A DNA stretch of 64,000 bases from CAWJPY01 sp963844865 (GCA_963844865.1 CAWJPY010000021.1:242581-306580), one strand, 5' to 3'. Positions 9,376 through 18,961 are shown, counted from the first letter of the stretch. Notes: generated by a model not told the origin, from the sequence alone. A program made the numbers and translations.

Positions 9376-12300
9376 CTACCTGTACCCGAGCAGCATCGAG
9401 TAGATGATCATGACGATCAGGCTGATGCCGATGGTCAGCGCGGCGAACCCGAAGATCTTCGCCGCCCTCAGCAGCCGCGGGTTGGCCGGCGTGGTCACCA
9501 CCCGCTCGCTCTCGCCCTCGGGCGCGTTCTCCACGTACTCCTCGTACTCGCCGGGCTTGTCGTGCTTGAGCTCGTCGACGCCCACCCGGCCCGAGAACAT
9601 GACGGTGTCCATGGGGAACTTGTCGGGGCGGAAGTGGGTGTTGAAGAAGTGGATCGTGAAGATGAAGGCGACCGCCAGCAGGGCCTCGTCGGAGTGGATG
9701 ATGGTGGCGACGTTGATGGACCAGCCGGGCAGCACGCGGGTGAAGAACTCGGGGAACCACAGGATGAGCCCGGTGCCGCCGATGACGAACACGCCCCAGA
9801 AGACCGCGAAGTAGTCGAACTTCTCCCAGTAGGTGAAGCGCCCGTAGTGGGGCCGCTCGCCGCGCCCGAAGAACCACTTCATGGACTGCCAGAACTGGGT
9901 CAGGTCGGAGCGGTTGAACATCAACGAGCTGGGGCCGAAGATGAAGGCCAGCCAGTTCTTGCCGGAGGTCCGCTTGGCCAGCAACACCTGGCGCAGGTGG
10001 TACACGAAGAGGGAGATCAGGGTGACCGCGGCGATGCGGTGCAGGACGCCCATGGTCCCGAAGCCGCCCAGGACCTTGGAGACCACGACCGCCCACCCCA
10101 TGTAGGAGAACTTCAGGGCCATGCCGCTCAGGGCGAGGGTGAAGAAGGACAGGATCATCACCAGGTGCATGACCCGCTGCTTGCGGGTGAAGCGCACGTA
10201 GTACCGCGTGGTGGCCATTGCCTTGTGGGGCAGCCACTGGTCCTTGGTGCGCAGCAGGCGCCACAGCCAGGCCCCGGTGTGGGAGACCGCGAAGGCCAGG
10301 GTGCCCACCAGCAGCGAGGTCATGAACCAGAACGAGTAGAAGAGGAAGGGGTACTTCTTGCGGTCGTGGTGGGTGGCGTGGGTCAGGTAGCCCGCGAACT
10401 GGCGGTGGGCGCCGGGGTGGCACTTGGCGCAGGTGTCGACCACGGTTCCAGAAGCTGAGGGTGGAGTCGGGGTCGTCCGGGGGCAGGATGTTGTGGGTGC
10501 CGTGGCAGTCGTAGCACTTGGCGGCGCCCTCGGAGCCGAGCTGGGACACCTTGCCGTGGTAGGTCTCGAAGAAGGTCTCGGCGTAGTCCTGGTGGCAGCG
10601 GCCGCACTGGTCCATCATCTGGAACCGGAAGCCGGTCACGTCGATCCGCGAGATGGCGTGCGAGTTGTGGCAGTCCTCACAGGTCGGCAGCGGCTTGTTG
10701 GTGACCGCGTTGCCCGGCCAGTGGATGCTCTTCTTGAACTCCTCCTCGATGCCCTTGTGACACGTGCCGCAGGTGTCCGCCAGGTTGGCGCGGTTCACCG
10801 ACGAGTTGGTGTCCTCGGGGCCGAGCACGCGGTGGGCGCTGTGGCAGTCGATGCAGCTCGCCGACACCACCAGCCCGCTCTCCAGCAGGCCCCGGCCGTG
10901 GGCCGAGTGCAGGTAGCTCTCGACGATATCGGGCCCCTCGACGGGGATCCGCTTGGCCGCCACCCCGCCCCGGGCGTGGCACGAGCCGCACAGCTTGGGC
11001 ACGTTGCGCACGAAGGTGGGCGAGGTGGGCATGCGGTGGCCCTGGGTGGCGTGCTTGTCGTGGCAGGTCAGGCAGGTGGGGACGTCGGCGTCCTTGGCCT
11101 CCGCCAGCCGCCCGTGTCGGCTCAGCTCGTAGTCCTGCACCTGCTCGGCGTGGCAGATCCCGCAGTCCACCGGCTTGGAGATGGTGGCGCACGGCCGCTC
11201 GGGGTGGTTCGGGGTGACGTCGGTGTGGCACTGGGCGCAGGCGACCCGGTTGTGCATGGACAGGTCGTAGGCGTCCTTGTCCACGTACAACGAGATCTCC
11301 TGGCCGTTGCGGGTCATGGTGAGGTCCGGCTTGGAGTGGCAGCGCATGCAGTCCGCGGTGCCCACTCCCTCCGGCGTCAGGGGGCGGCGACGGATCTTGT
11401 GGGGCTGGTGGCAGTCGATGCAGGAGGGGACCTTGTGGGGCTCCTGCTCCCAGAGCCGCCCCTCTACCACCTTGACGTGCACCTCCTCGATGCGGGAGTG
11501 GCACTTCATGCACGTCTTGGCCACGTTGTTGCGGTTGATGCTGGAGTCCGGGTTGTTGTGGTCCAGGATCAGGTGCGAAGTGTGGCAGGAGGTGCACACC
11601 GCGGTCACGGTGAGCCCCTTCTCGAAGAGGCCCTGGCCGTGGATGGACATGGAGTAGTTCTCGAGGATCCGGTGCTCGGGGATGTTCTTCTGCTCCGACA
11701 CCGCGGTCCCCTCCTGATGGCAACGGCCGCACAGCAGGGGGATGTTCATGGTCGCGGTGGGGGCCGCGGGATCGGTGTGGGGAAGGATGGCGTGGTTGGA
11801 GTGACAGGTCACGCAGCTCGGCGCCAGGGGGTCTCCCTTGACGGCGGCCCGGCCGTGGAGGCTGCGCCGGTGCTGGGTCTGCTGCTCCGGGTGACACGTA
11901 CCGCAGGTCTCGAGCTGGTTGATGGGATCCGCCGGCGCCAGCACCTTGTGGCCCCGGTGGCAGTCGATGCACGCCGCCGCGGGCTCGCCGTTTGTGACGT
12001 GGGCGTGGGGGCTGCGCGCCACGGCGCGGCCCTCCTTGCCGTGACAGCGCTCGCACAGCTCGTCGGCGCGGGCCCGGCTCACCGGCGACGTGTCGTCGCT
12101 CACCGGGAGGACGTCGTGGATGCCGTGGCAGCGCTCACACGACGCCGACGGCGACCCGGGCACCGCCACCCAGCCACCGTGGGGGCCGTCCTTGAGCTCT
12201 TTGGCCACGTCGTCGTGGCAGCTCCCGCAGTCCACCGGTGCCAGATCCTCCCCGTGGGGCAGCTCCGTCCCCGCGAGGTCGGTGTGGCAGTCGGTGCAGT

Positions 12301-12529
12301 CGAACTGCCCGTGCACCGAGGAAGAGAACGCCGCCGGGTCCACGTACACCGAGACCTCGGAGCCGTTCCGGGTGCCCGTCAGGTCGGGGTCCTGGTGACA
12401 CATCAGGCAGTCGTCCGTCGTCTGCGCCTGGGCCGTCCCGGGGCCCAGCCCCAGGGCAGCGATTGCCAAGAACACGACGCCTGCCAGCATCGTCGCCCGC
12501 GGTCCGGGTGTGCACGCCTGAGGCCCCAT
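9376..12529 (-). CDS. 23-haem cytochrome c fused to a membrane cytochrome b domain (CbcL-like; one frameshift)
   Basis: About 1,050 residues. A signal peptide (cut near AQAQ) is followed by an exported region with 22 CxxCH motifs, a 23rd (CAKCH) after the frameshift, then a polytopic domain of about 330 residues resembling the cytochrome b subunits of formate dehydrogenase or hydrogenase (RVMHLVMILSF, GVLHRIA, IIHSDEALL). The cytochrome c part is internally duplicated: the DCLMCH start, DLTGTRNG and PVDCGSCH recur as DCMRCH, DLTMTRNG and PVDCGICH. CbcL of Geobacter, a quinol-oxidising inner-membrane protein, has the same order with fewer haems. The frame shifts near 10445 (one extra base after SFWN). 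The start at 12529 follows GGAGGAAGGAACAGG. Quinol oxidation coupled to periplasmic electron export is an inference. Confidence 0.88.
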
Positions 12530-12553
12530 CCTGTTCCTTCCTCCGCGCATCAC

Positions 12554-12587
12554 TCTATAGTTATGTGAAAATTATTGCAAGCTCACA
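12554..12587 (-). promoter_or_regulatory. Candidate promoter and inverted repeat upstream of the 23-haem cytochrome
   Basis: An AT-rich island in GC-rich DNA. On the minus strand TTGCAA (12580-12575) lies 15 nt before TATAGA (12559-12554), an acceptable though short sigma-70 arrangement. The half-sites TGTGA (12564-12568) and TCACA (12583-12587) form an inverted repeat around the -35 box, a possible operator. The spacing of 14 does not match the 6 of CRP or the 4 of FNR sites. Confidence 0.35.
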
Positions 12588-12820
12588 AATGAGCCAGCAC
12601 TTGAGAACGAACCTCGAAAACGCCATGATCCCCATCATTGAACCTGGCTCACTTTAGCGATCTCCGGGGTCTGCGGCAAGGCGCAGCGACTCTGAGACCA
12701 CCCCTCCCGCCAGCTCCCGGCCGCGCCTCCGACCGTCCCCGGGCTCTGTGTACACGCCCTATCCACCATGGTAGTCTGCCGTTTGGAGAGAACCCCGCTC
12801 AGAGCGGCTCGGACGACGGG

Positions 12821-13960
12821 ATGGACTGGCTGGAGCAGAACCTCGACGCGTACCGCATCATCGGTGAGATCCTCAACGACCTCCGGTCTGTGGTCAGGGA
12901 GCGCCTGGAGGCCGGGCACGGCAAGACCTGGTACAAGAGCGCCCTCCCGCCCGGGCTTCTCGACAGCCTCATCGAGCTGAAGGAGCACGAGAAGGCCATC
13001 GACTGGTACGAGAGCGAGTACCAGCAGGTGATGAGCTACGCTGTCTTCCCCGACCTGCTGCAGATCCTGGAGCACAACCCGGACCTGTTCGCCAAGCTCA
13101 CGCGCCTCGCCCCCACCAACGCCCTCCTCCACGCCCGCTTCATGGAGCTGGAGGTGATGCGCGCCAAGCTCGGCCGCGCACGACCAATCTCGGACACCGA
13201 GCTCGCCTTCCTGGGCACCTTCCACCTGCGCTTCCGCAAGGCGATCGACGAGGCTCGGGACGACGTGCCGACCCCCGTGGCCGGCACGCCCCCGCCACCC
13301 TCCGCCCCCCAGCAGGCGGCGACGGGCCACGAGGAGTCTCCTCCGGCTCCGAAGGCCGGCGCCACCCCGCCCGCGGCCGCTGAGCCGGCCGCTTCGTCGG
13401 CACCCGAAACCCCGCCCCCGGAACCTCCCATGGACGGGTCCGGCACGGACCCCAACCTGTGGGAGGACGAAACCGCGCCCCAGCTCGCGACCCTCCAGCG
13501 CCCCCCCCAGCGCCTCACGGAGAAGCGCCCCGAGAAAGCCGACGAGCCCATTGCGGAGGAGAAGGCCCACGAGGAGGGGGAGGAGGCCGCGCCGGCCGCC
13601 GAGGGAGAGGCCGCCAAGCGAGCACCCACCATCGACGACGCCCTCGCAGAGAGCGACGACCAGGCGGTCCTGCACGCCTTCTACCACGAGGTCACCCACA
13701 TCGCCGAGGACATCTGGTCCAAGGAGGTGCTCCCCTCCACCAAGGTGTGGGACAAGGTGAGCGTCAGCGGCTGGTACGAGCGCAACTTCTCCCGCCTCGG
13801 CCTCAAACCGCTCTCCGACTTCTACGAGGTCATCTCCAAGGTCGACCGCAAGATGCGCGACGGGACCGGCAAGCAGGAGCTCCAGCAGTACCTCAAGGAG
13901 TGCAACTTCGCCCAGGTGCTGCTGGCCCTGCGCGACGTCTTCCAGCGCAATCAGGTCTAG
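12821..13960 (+). CDS. HEPN-like (Swt1-type) domain protein
   Basis: A 379-residue cytosolic protein. Residues 1-145 resemble the Swt1-type HEPN domain: a helical region with YAVFPDLLQILEHNPDLF, then MRAKLGRARPISDTEL where ribonuclease HEPN proteins have R-N-x-x-x-H before a similar PIS segment. The catalytic histidine is replaced by arginine, so this copy is probably not a nuclease. A Pro/Ala/Glu-rich linker (residues ~150-300) leads to a C-terminal helical domain of about 100 residues that I do not recognise. The start at 12821 is where conserved-looking sequence begins; the open frame extends to 12638 but that part is low-complexity. No toxin-antitoxin partner is adjacent. Confidence 0.6.
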   Translation: MDWLEQNLDAYRIIGEILNDLRSVVRERLEAGHGKTWYKSALPPGLLDSLIELKEHEKAIDWYESEYQQVMSYAVFPDLLQILEHNPDLFAKLTRLAPTNALLHARFMELEVMRAKLGRARPISDTELAFLGTFHLRFRKAIDEARDDVPTPVAGTPPPPSAPQQAATGHEESPPAPKAGATPPAAAEPAASSAPETPPPEPPMDGSGTDPNLWEDETAPQLATLQRPPQRLTEKRPEKADEPIAEEKAHEEGEEAAPAAEGEAAKRAPTIDDALAESDDQAVLHAFYHEVTHIAEDIWSKEVLPSTKVWDKVSVSGWYERNFSRLGLKPLSDFYEVISKVDRKMRDGTGKQELQQYLKECNFAQVLLALRDVFQRNQV

Positions 13961-14036
13961 CCCCCCGGCCTTCCGCCCCAGGATCCGCGTGTCGCCGCCG
14001 GGCACGGCACCCTTTGGCGTCGGGGTTGTGAGCTAC

Positions 14037-14187
14037 GGTGCCAGGCACCCTTTCGAATGAAGCGGTCTGCGTGCTATGGAGTCAAGACGGGGTGCCAGGC
14101 ACCGGCTTTGACGTCGCGGCGTGCATCGACGGGGTGCGAGGCACCGGCTTTGACGTGGCCGCGTGCTGCGACGGGGTGCCTGAAACC
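14037..14187. repeat. Cluster of four 13-bp palindromic repeats (GGTGCCAGGCACC)
   Basis: Exact copies of GGTGCCAGGCACC are at 14037-14049 and 14091-14103; diverged copies are at 14133-14145 (one mismatch) and 14175-14187. The last three are spaced 42 bp apart and share flanking GACGGG and GGCTTTGACGT. The core is its own reverse complement apart from the central base. It lies in the 325 bp between two convergent genes; I see nothing else in that gap. Confidence 0.8.
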
Positions 14188-14285
14188 GATGTCCATCCCC
14201 GCCGCTGGTCACTGCCGCGGTCGCTGACCTCGCTTTCGGGTGCGGGCGCGGGCGCGGGGGAACGGTCAGAAGTCGCTGAGCGGCC

Positions 14286-16310
14286 TTACACAGGCGGGTA
14301 CTGCTCGGTGTAGGCGCGGTAGCGGCGCAGGATGCGGCGGGTGTAGGCAACCGCCCGGCGGCAGCGGCAGACACCCGCGGCGAACCGCCGCGCGACCTCG
14401 GGATCGTCCAGGATCACCAGCGCCGTCTCCACGTTGCCGGACCAGCGGTCGGGATCCAGGCGCATCTGCGCGGCCAGCCGCCGCGCGTCGAACACGTGCC
14501 GGGGCCCGACGTTGTAGGAGGCGATGGCCATGGCCACCTGATCGCGAAGCTCCAGGTCCGAGAAGCGATCCATCAGCCAGCGCAGGTACCACCCCCCGGC
14601 CTCGATCGCCTCCGTGGGCCGGTGCGGGTCCTCGACCCCGAGATCGTTCCACGTGGACGGCATGAACTGGAAGAGCCCGGAGGAGCCTCCCGGCCCCACG
14701 GCGTCGGGATCGAAGCGGGACTCCTCGTACATGAGGGACGCCAGGAGCCTCCAGTCGATCCCGTACTCCTCGCCCACCTCCTTGAGCCGCGCGTCGAAGG
14801 GGGTCAAGGCCCCCGCGGGAACCCGCGGCAGATGCCGGGGCACCGGCGGCCGCCAGGTGCCGAGCTGGCTCGCCACGAGCTGTCGGACGAGGCCGGACCT
14901 CTCGGCTCGGGTCAGAAAGGCGTCCGCCCGGTCGCGCAACCGTGGAGAAGACGGGTTCAGGATCCACACCAACGGCACCTCGGGCAGCACCACGGCCCCG
15001 GCGCTCAGGCCGGGCCGACCCTCCAGCTCGAGGGCCGCGGTGTCCTCGTCCACGACGGCCACGGCCCCCTCCCCTCTGGCCACGTGCAGGAGCACTGCCG
15101 CCCCATCCGCTCCCGGGTGTGGCGTGAATGCTCGCAGGGGCGGCTCGAGGGGCACCATCCGACACAGGGCGGCCACGGGCCGCGACGCCACGACCTCCAT
15201 CCCGGCCAGGTCCACCGCCGCCGCCACCGGGGGCCGCTGTGCGGGCACGACGCTCACCAGGTCGACCAGGCGGTAGGGCCGGGTGCTGAGGAACCTGCCT
15301 TCATCTTCGGGCGCCATGGGCTCGTGGAGGGCCGCCAGGTCGCCATGCCCACCCTCCAGCCAGCTCACCGGGTCCACGCCCAGCGGCGGGACCGCCAGCT
15401 CCAGCCGGACTCGGAGCTGACGGGCCAGCTCCAGAGCCAGCTCGTACTCGAAGCCCGTCAGGCCCCCCCGCTCCACGGTGCAGGTCACGGCCGAGTTCCT
15501 GGTGACGAGGCGCAGGACCCCGGAGTGGCGGACCTCCTCGAGGTCGCGGCACACGCCCACCTGCCGCCCCCGCGCCAGCACCTGCTCGGCGAAGAGAAAG
15601 TCGTCCACCGCCCGGCGCAGCCGCCCGGCGTCCTCGCGCACGGCCCAGACCAGGGGGCGACGCTCCGCCAAGGGGCCGAGCACCCTGACCGCGCCGCGGG
15701 CCGGGCTCGCATCCAGGACACCGGAGTCGACCACCCCCAGGCCGTACCGCCCCAGGCGGACCCTTCGCAGCAGCTCCTCCAGGGTGACCTCCTCGGCGAC
15801 CGGCACGACCCGGAGCCCATCCTGGGCCAGGGCCGACGCCAGGCGCGGCGTCAACGACGAGGAGAGCATCCGCACGTTCGCGCCGGCTGCGTCGGGAAAG
15901 CTCGTGTACGGGGTGTCGGGCGTGGCCACCAGCAGGTCCTCCACCCAGTCCACCGCCGCGGTGGGGACCGCCCCGGTGCCGAGCAGGGCCGCGCTGGAGA
16001 ACCGTCCCACGCCGATGTCCCCGCGCCCCTCGAGAAGCCACTGCAACACCTGGTCGTTGCGCCGGCACTCCACCCAGCGCACGCGCACCCCGAGCCGCCC
16101 CGCGAGCTGGCGCAGCGCCGCCACCTGGTCGGTCCGCTGACCACCGGCCGGGGGTGCGTGCAGGAACCCGGGGCGCACCACCACGCGCAGCTCGCCGGAG
16201 GAGCGGATGTCGACCAGCCCCCCCGGCCGCGCCGGCTCGACGCGGCAGGAGGAGACCGCCGCGGCGGCCGCCAGCACCAGCCACAGCGGGCAATGCTTCC
16301 TGTTCCTCAC
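14286..16310 (-). CDS. MltF-like lytic transglycosylase lipoprotein with two solute-binding-like domains
   Basis: A 674-residue exported protein. The N-terminus is a lipoprotein signal (cysteine in AVSSC). Two regions, about residues 35-260 and 270-490, look like SBP_bac_3-type solute-binding folds; the second begins GVLRLVTRNSAVTC and includes FEYELALELA. Residues ~520-660 form a soluble lytic transglycosylase domain with the catalytic glutamate in EESRF, the GLFQFMPSTW motif and AIASYNVGP. MltF, which trims peptidoglycan from the outer membrane, has one such binding domain plus this catalytic domain. The GTG at 16310 is favoured by TACAGT 6 nt upstream. It is divergent from the membrane protein gene at 16416. 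Confidence 0.85.
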   Translation of the reverse strand: MRNRKHCPLWLVLAAAAAVSSCRVEPARPGGLVDIRSSGELRVVVRPGFLHAPPAGGQRTDQVAALRQLAGRLGVRVRWVECRRNDQVLQWLLEGRGDIGVGRFSSAALLGTGAVPTAAVDWVEDLLVATPDTPYTSFPDAAGANVRMLSSSLTPRLASALAQDGLRVVPVAEEVTLEELLRRVRLGRYGLGVVDSGVLDASPARGAVRVLGPLAERRPLVWAVREDAGRLRRAVDDFLFAEQVLARGRQVGVCRDLEEVRHSGVLRLVTRNSAVTCTVERGGLTGFEYELALELARQLRVRLELAVPPLGVDPVSWLEGGHGDLAALHEPMAPEDEGRFLSTRPYRLVDLVSVVPAQRPPVAAAVDLAGMEVVASRPVAALCRMVPLEPPLRAFTPHPGADGAAVLLHVARGEGAVAVVDEDTAALELEGRPGLSAGAVVLPEVPLVWILNPSSPRLRDRADAFLTRAERSGLVRQLVASQLGTWRPPVPRHLPRVPAGALTPFDARLKEVGEEYGIDWRLLASLMYEESRFDPDAVGPGGSSGLFQFMPSTWNDLGVEDPHRPTEAIEAGGWYLRWLMDRFSDLELRDQVAMAIASYNVGPRHVFDARRLAAQMRLDPDRWSGNVETALVILDDPEVARRFAAGVCRCRRAVAYTRRILRRYRAYTEQYPPV

Positions 16311-16322
16311 AATGCTACTGTA
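16311..16322 (-). promoter_or_regulatory. Leaderless-type promoter, -10 box TACAGT
   Basis: On the minus strand TACAGT (16322-16317) is followed by agcatt and the GTG start at 16310, with no SD site. Confidence 0.45.
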
Positions 16323-16415
16323 CAGCTTCTCGGCACACGTCCACCCGAGGACACGACGGACGGACGCCCGCCGCCACCCTGGAGCAACCGACCCGGCGTG
16401 GTTCGGGTTAGACTC

Positions 16416-17654
16416 GTGTCGTCGTCCGAGAAGGAGGTCGCGCTGGCCAACGAGGAGGATCGGAACCGACGCGGGCAACCGGGCTCGGCCCCGGATCTGC
16501 GCCCCATCGTGTCGCGGCTGGAGGAGATCCGGCGCAAGTGCAACTCGTTGCGGGCTCACAGTGACGAGACCCGGGATGCCTCGGCCCGCCTCGACGCGGT
16601 CATCGATGTCCTCAAGACGGCCGATCACGCGGCTGAGGGCCCCGCGCCCCTGCCCTACCGCGAGCTCGCCCGCCGCCTCTTCCCGGTCCAACGCCTGTTC
16701 GAGAGCCTGGGCTTCCCCTCCGTGGCCCGGGAGCTGACCTACGTGGAGAAGGGCCTGGAGGACCTGGATCGGGCACCCCCGGAGACGGTGCGCCCAGCGC
16801 CCGTGGGAGCGGCGGACTCGCCTCGCCGTGACGCTGCCCCCACCCTCGACGAGGAGCCCTGGCCGCCGGCGGACGAGGACGAGCCTCCAACACGTCGCCG
16901 CCACGGCATCCCGGGACCGGTCGCAGCCATGCTCATGGTGCTGGTACTGGTCATCCTGGGGGCCATCGTCGTCGTCCAGCTCCAGAGCGAGCACAGCCTG
17001 GCCACCACCGGCGGCGTGCTGGAGCCCACCGCTCCCGCCGCCGCGCCTGTCCTCGCAACGCCCGCCCCGACCCCCGTGGCACCTCCCACCTCCGCCCCAT
17101 CGCCCACCGAAACCGAGCCTCACGGCACCGCGGTGGTGGCCGAGGAGATCGCCCAGGCGCGCCTCGCCCTCGCCGAGGGGGACCTGGATCGGGCCGTTCA
17201 CCACCTCTCCCAGGCGGCGCTGGTCGATCTCACCAGCTCCCTGGTGCTAGACACCGGCCACACCATCGTGCGCGAGCTGCTGGCGCGCTCCGACGCCGCC
17301 GCCCAGGCCGGCCACTGGGACGACGCCTCCCGCCTCCTGGAGAGGGCGCGCGAGCTCAGCATCCGCTTCGGTTTCCCACTCGCCACGGTGGACGCCACCA
17401 GACAACGCCACGCCTCGATGGAGCGCTTCCAGCTCATCGCCCCCACGGACCGTCAGGCCGTGCGCGCCGCCGTCGGCCGGCGCGTCCTCTTGATCCTGGC
17501 CAACGGGCAGCGCCGCGACGGTCGCATCGAGGGTGTCGCCGGCGACGTCCTCCGCCTCGAGCGGTACAGGCAGGTGGGTCACGGCGGCAGGGTCTACTAC
17601 ACCGAGGACGTCCCCCTCGGCACGGTCCGCGAGATCAGGGCGTTCGAGGACTAG
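16416..17654 (+). CDS. Single-pass membrane protein of unknown function
   Basis: About 412 residues. The N-terminal ~150 residues are cytosolic and helical, with SRLEEIRRKCNSLRAHSDE and further coil-like segments. One transmembrane helix (VAAMLMVLVLVILGAIVVV) near residue 175 is followed by a Pro/Ala/Thr-rich linker and a C-terminal periplasmic domain whose start looks like tetratricopeptide-style helices (IAQARLALAEGDLDRAVHHL). The final ~70 residues look like a small beta domain with RVLLILANGQRRDGRIEG. I do not recognise the family. The start is uncertain: GTGs at 16398 and 16416 are in frame, and AGGAGG at about 16432 lies before an in-frame CTG. Divergence from the transglycosylase suggests an envelope role. 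Confidence 0.6.
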   Translation: MSSSEKEVALANEEDRNRRGQPGSAPDLRPIVSRLEEIRRKCNSLRAHSDETRDASARLDAVIDVLKTADHAAEGPAPLPYRELARRLFPVQRLFESLGFPSVARELTYVEKGLEDLDRAPPETVRPAPVGAADSPRRDAAPTLDEEPWPPADEDEPPTRRRHGIPGPVAAMLMVLVLVILGAIVVVQLQSEHSLATTGGVLEPTAPAAAPVLATPAPTPVAPPTSAPSPTETEPHGTAVVAEEIAQARLALAEGDLDRAVHHLSQAALVDLTSSLVLDTGHTIVRELLARSDAAAQAGHWDDASRLLERARELSIRFGFPLATVDATRQRHASMERFQLIAPTDRQAVRAAVGRRVLLILANGQRRDGRIEGVAGDVLRLERYRQVGHGGRVYYTEDVPLGTVREIRAFED

Positions 17655-17656
17655 CC

Positions 17657-17695
17657 GCAGCGATCGGCGGCAGCGATCGGCGGCAGCGATCGGCG
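17657..17695. repeat. Three perfect tandem copies of a 13-bp unit
   Basis: GCAGCGATCGGCG is repeated exactly at 17657-17669, 17670-17682 and 17683-17695, starting 2 bp after the stop codon of the membrane protein gene. Each unit contains the palindrome CGATCG. Confidence 0.75.
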
Positions 17696-17760
17696 ATCAG
17701 GTGATTCGCTCCGCGAGCTCGGTGCCCGCGAATCTCACACGCGTCGGGTTCGCCAGAGTG

Positions 17761-17945
17761 GGAGCCAGGCACCGTTGAAGATGCGGCGCCTACCCTTCTC
17801 GGCTCGATCGTGACGGTGCCTGGCACCCTCTCTGGTGCTCCCGAATCGAGTGCCTCTCGCGTATCCAACGTGCGGGCCGGTGCCTGGCACCGGGTCTTGC
17901 GCTCAAAGACGGTGGTGCGCCGCTTCCCGAACGGTGCCTGGCACC
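17761..17945. repeat. Second cluster of the 13-bp palindromic repeat (GGTGCCTGGCACC)
   Basis: Copies at 17761-17773 (one mismatch), 17815-17827, 17879-17891 and 17933-17945 are spaced 54, 64 and 54 bp apart; a 54-bp step also occurs in the first cluster. After the second and fourth copies the flanks are similar (CTCTGGTGCTCCCGAA and CTCTGGCGCTCCCGAA). It lies in the 394 bp between two convergent genes, where I see no gene. Confidence 0.8.
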
Positions 17946-18048
17946 GCCTCTGGCGCTCCCGAAGGCTCTCGCCGTCGGATTGCGCCTGCCCCAGTCGCTG
18001 ACGACTGCCGCGGTCCGCCACGCGGCGCACCCCGCGATTCCCCCGATG

Positions 18049-18942
18049 CTAGAGGAACAGGAGGCCGGTGCCCGCCACCGCCACCAGCGAGCCCGCCACG
18101 GCCCGCGCCGACACCCTGTCCTTGAACAGCACCACCGACGGCGGGATCACGAGCACCGGCATCAGGGCGATGATGGTCGCGGCGACCCCCGTGGCGGTGT
18201 AGGTGATGGCCACGAGCGACAGCGAGACGCCCAGGAACGGTCCGAAGAATGCGCCCACGGCCGTTCGCCCGATGGCGCCACGATCCTCGAGGGCTGCGGC
18301 CACCCGCGGCCACCAGCCCACGAACGTGAACAGCACCATGAAGGCGGCGGTCCCCGCGATCACGCGAATCTGGGTGGCGGCGAAGGGGTCGTACCCCGCC
18401 ATGCCGAACTTGCTCAGGACCAGGCCGGTGGCCTGCCCCGCGGCGGCGCCCACCCCCAGCAGCACGCCGCCGAGGGGCAACCGGCCGCCTCCCGTTTTGG
18501 TCGCCGGCTGCCGCTCCAGGACGACCCACGACACCCCCGCCACCGTGAGGGCCATGCCGGCCAGCTCCCTCGGTCCCAGCACCTCTCCCAGCACCAACCA
18601 GCCGATGATGGCGGTCAGGGGCGGCACCAGGGACATCAGGAGCAGGGACAGCCGTGAGCCGATGAGCACGAAGGCGCGGAAGAGGAAGCCATCGCCCACG
18701 GTGAACCCCACGACCCCCGACAGGGAGAGCCAGAGCCAGGCGCGAGGGGTCGCATCGGTGGGCAGGAACAGCCCCCGGGTGATCCAGGTGAAGGTGCCCA
18801 GGAGCACGATGGCCATGACCAGGCGAAGCAGGTTCACGACCAGGGAGCCGACCCGCCGGCCCGCGGACTCGAAGGCGAACGCCGTCACCACCCAGCAGCA
18901 TGCCGTGGCCAGGGCGGCCAGCTCGCCCAGGTGCGCCGTCAT
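18049..18942 (-). CDS. EamA/DMT-superfamily transporter
   Basis: A 297-residue inner-membrane protein with about ten hydrophobic helices arranged as two EamA-type halves (residues ~1-140 and ~155-297). Landmarks are SLVPPLTAIIGWLVLGE in the first half and ALMPVLVIPPSVVLFKDR in the second, the usual end-of-repeat motifs. The superfamily exports or imports small metabolites; the substrate is unknown. The ATG at 18942 has GGGAGG 4 nt upstream. It is the last gene of a leftward group, 19 bp after the glycosyltransferase gene. Confidence 0.9.
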   Translation of the reverse strand: MTAHLGELAALATACCWVVTAFAFESAGRRVGSLVVNLLRLVMAIVLLGTFTWITRGLFLPTDATPRAWLWLSLSGVVGFTVGDGFLFRAFVLIGSRLSLLLMSLVPPLTAIIGWLVLGEVLGPRELAGMALTVAGVSWVVLERQPATKTGGGRLPLGGVLLGVGAAAGQATGLVLSKFGMAGYDPFAATQIRVIAGTAAFMVLFTFVGWWPRVAAALEDRGAIGRTAVGAFFGPFLGVSLSLVAITYTATGVAATIIALMPVLVIPPSVVLFKDRVSARAVAGSLVAVAGTGLLFL

Positions 18943-18961
18943 GCCGCCTCCCGGCGGCGGC

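Noticed and set aside
10424..12568. A long plus-strand frame (714 codons) opposite the multihaem cytochrome.
   Set aside because: It has no recognisable motifs and is the mirror of a frame with 22 CxxCH motifs.
12564..12587. TGTGA and TCACA half-sites considered as a CRP/FNR site.
   Set aside because: The 14-base spacing does not match either family; kept only as an inverted repeat of unknown use.
14496..16415. The upstream part of the plus-strand frame that ends in the membrane protein.
   Set aside because: It overlaps the transglycosylase on the other strand and is low-complexity; recognisable sequence begins only at about 16416.
14037..17945. The palindromic repeats considered as a CRISPR array.
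   Set aside because: Repeats are only 13 bp, spacings differ and spacers resemble each other; no cas genes are present.
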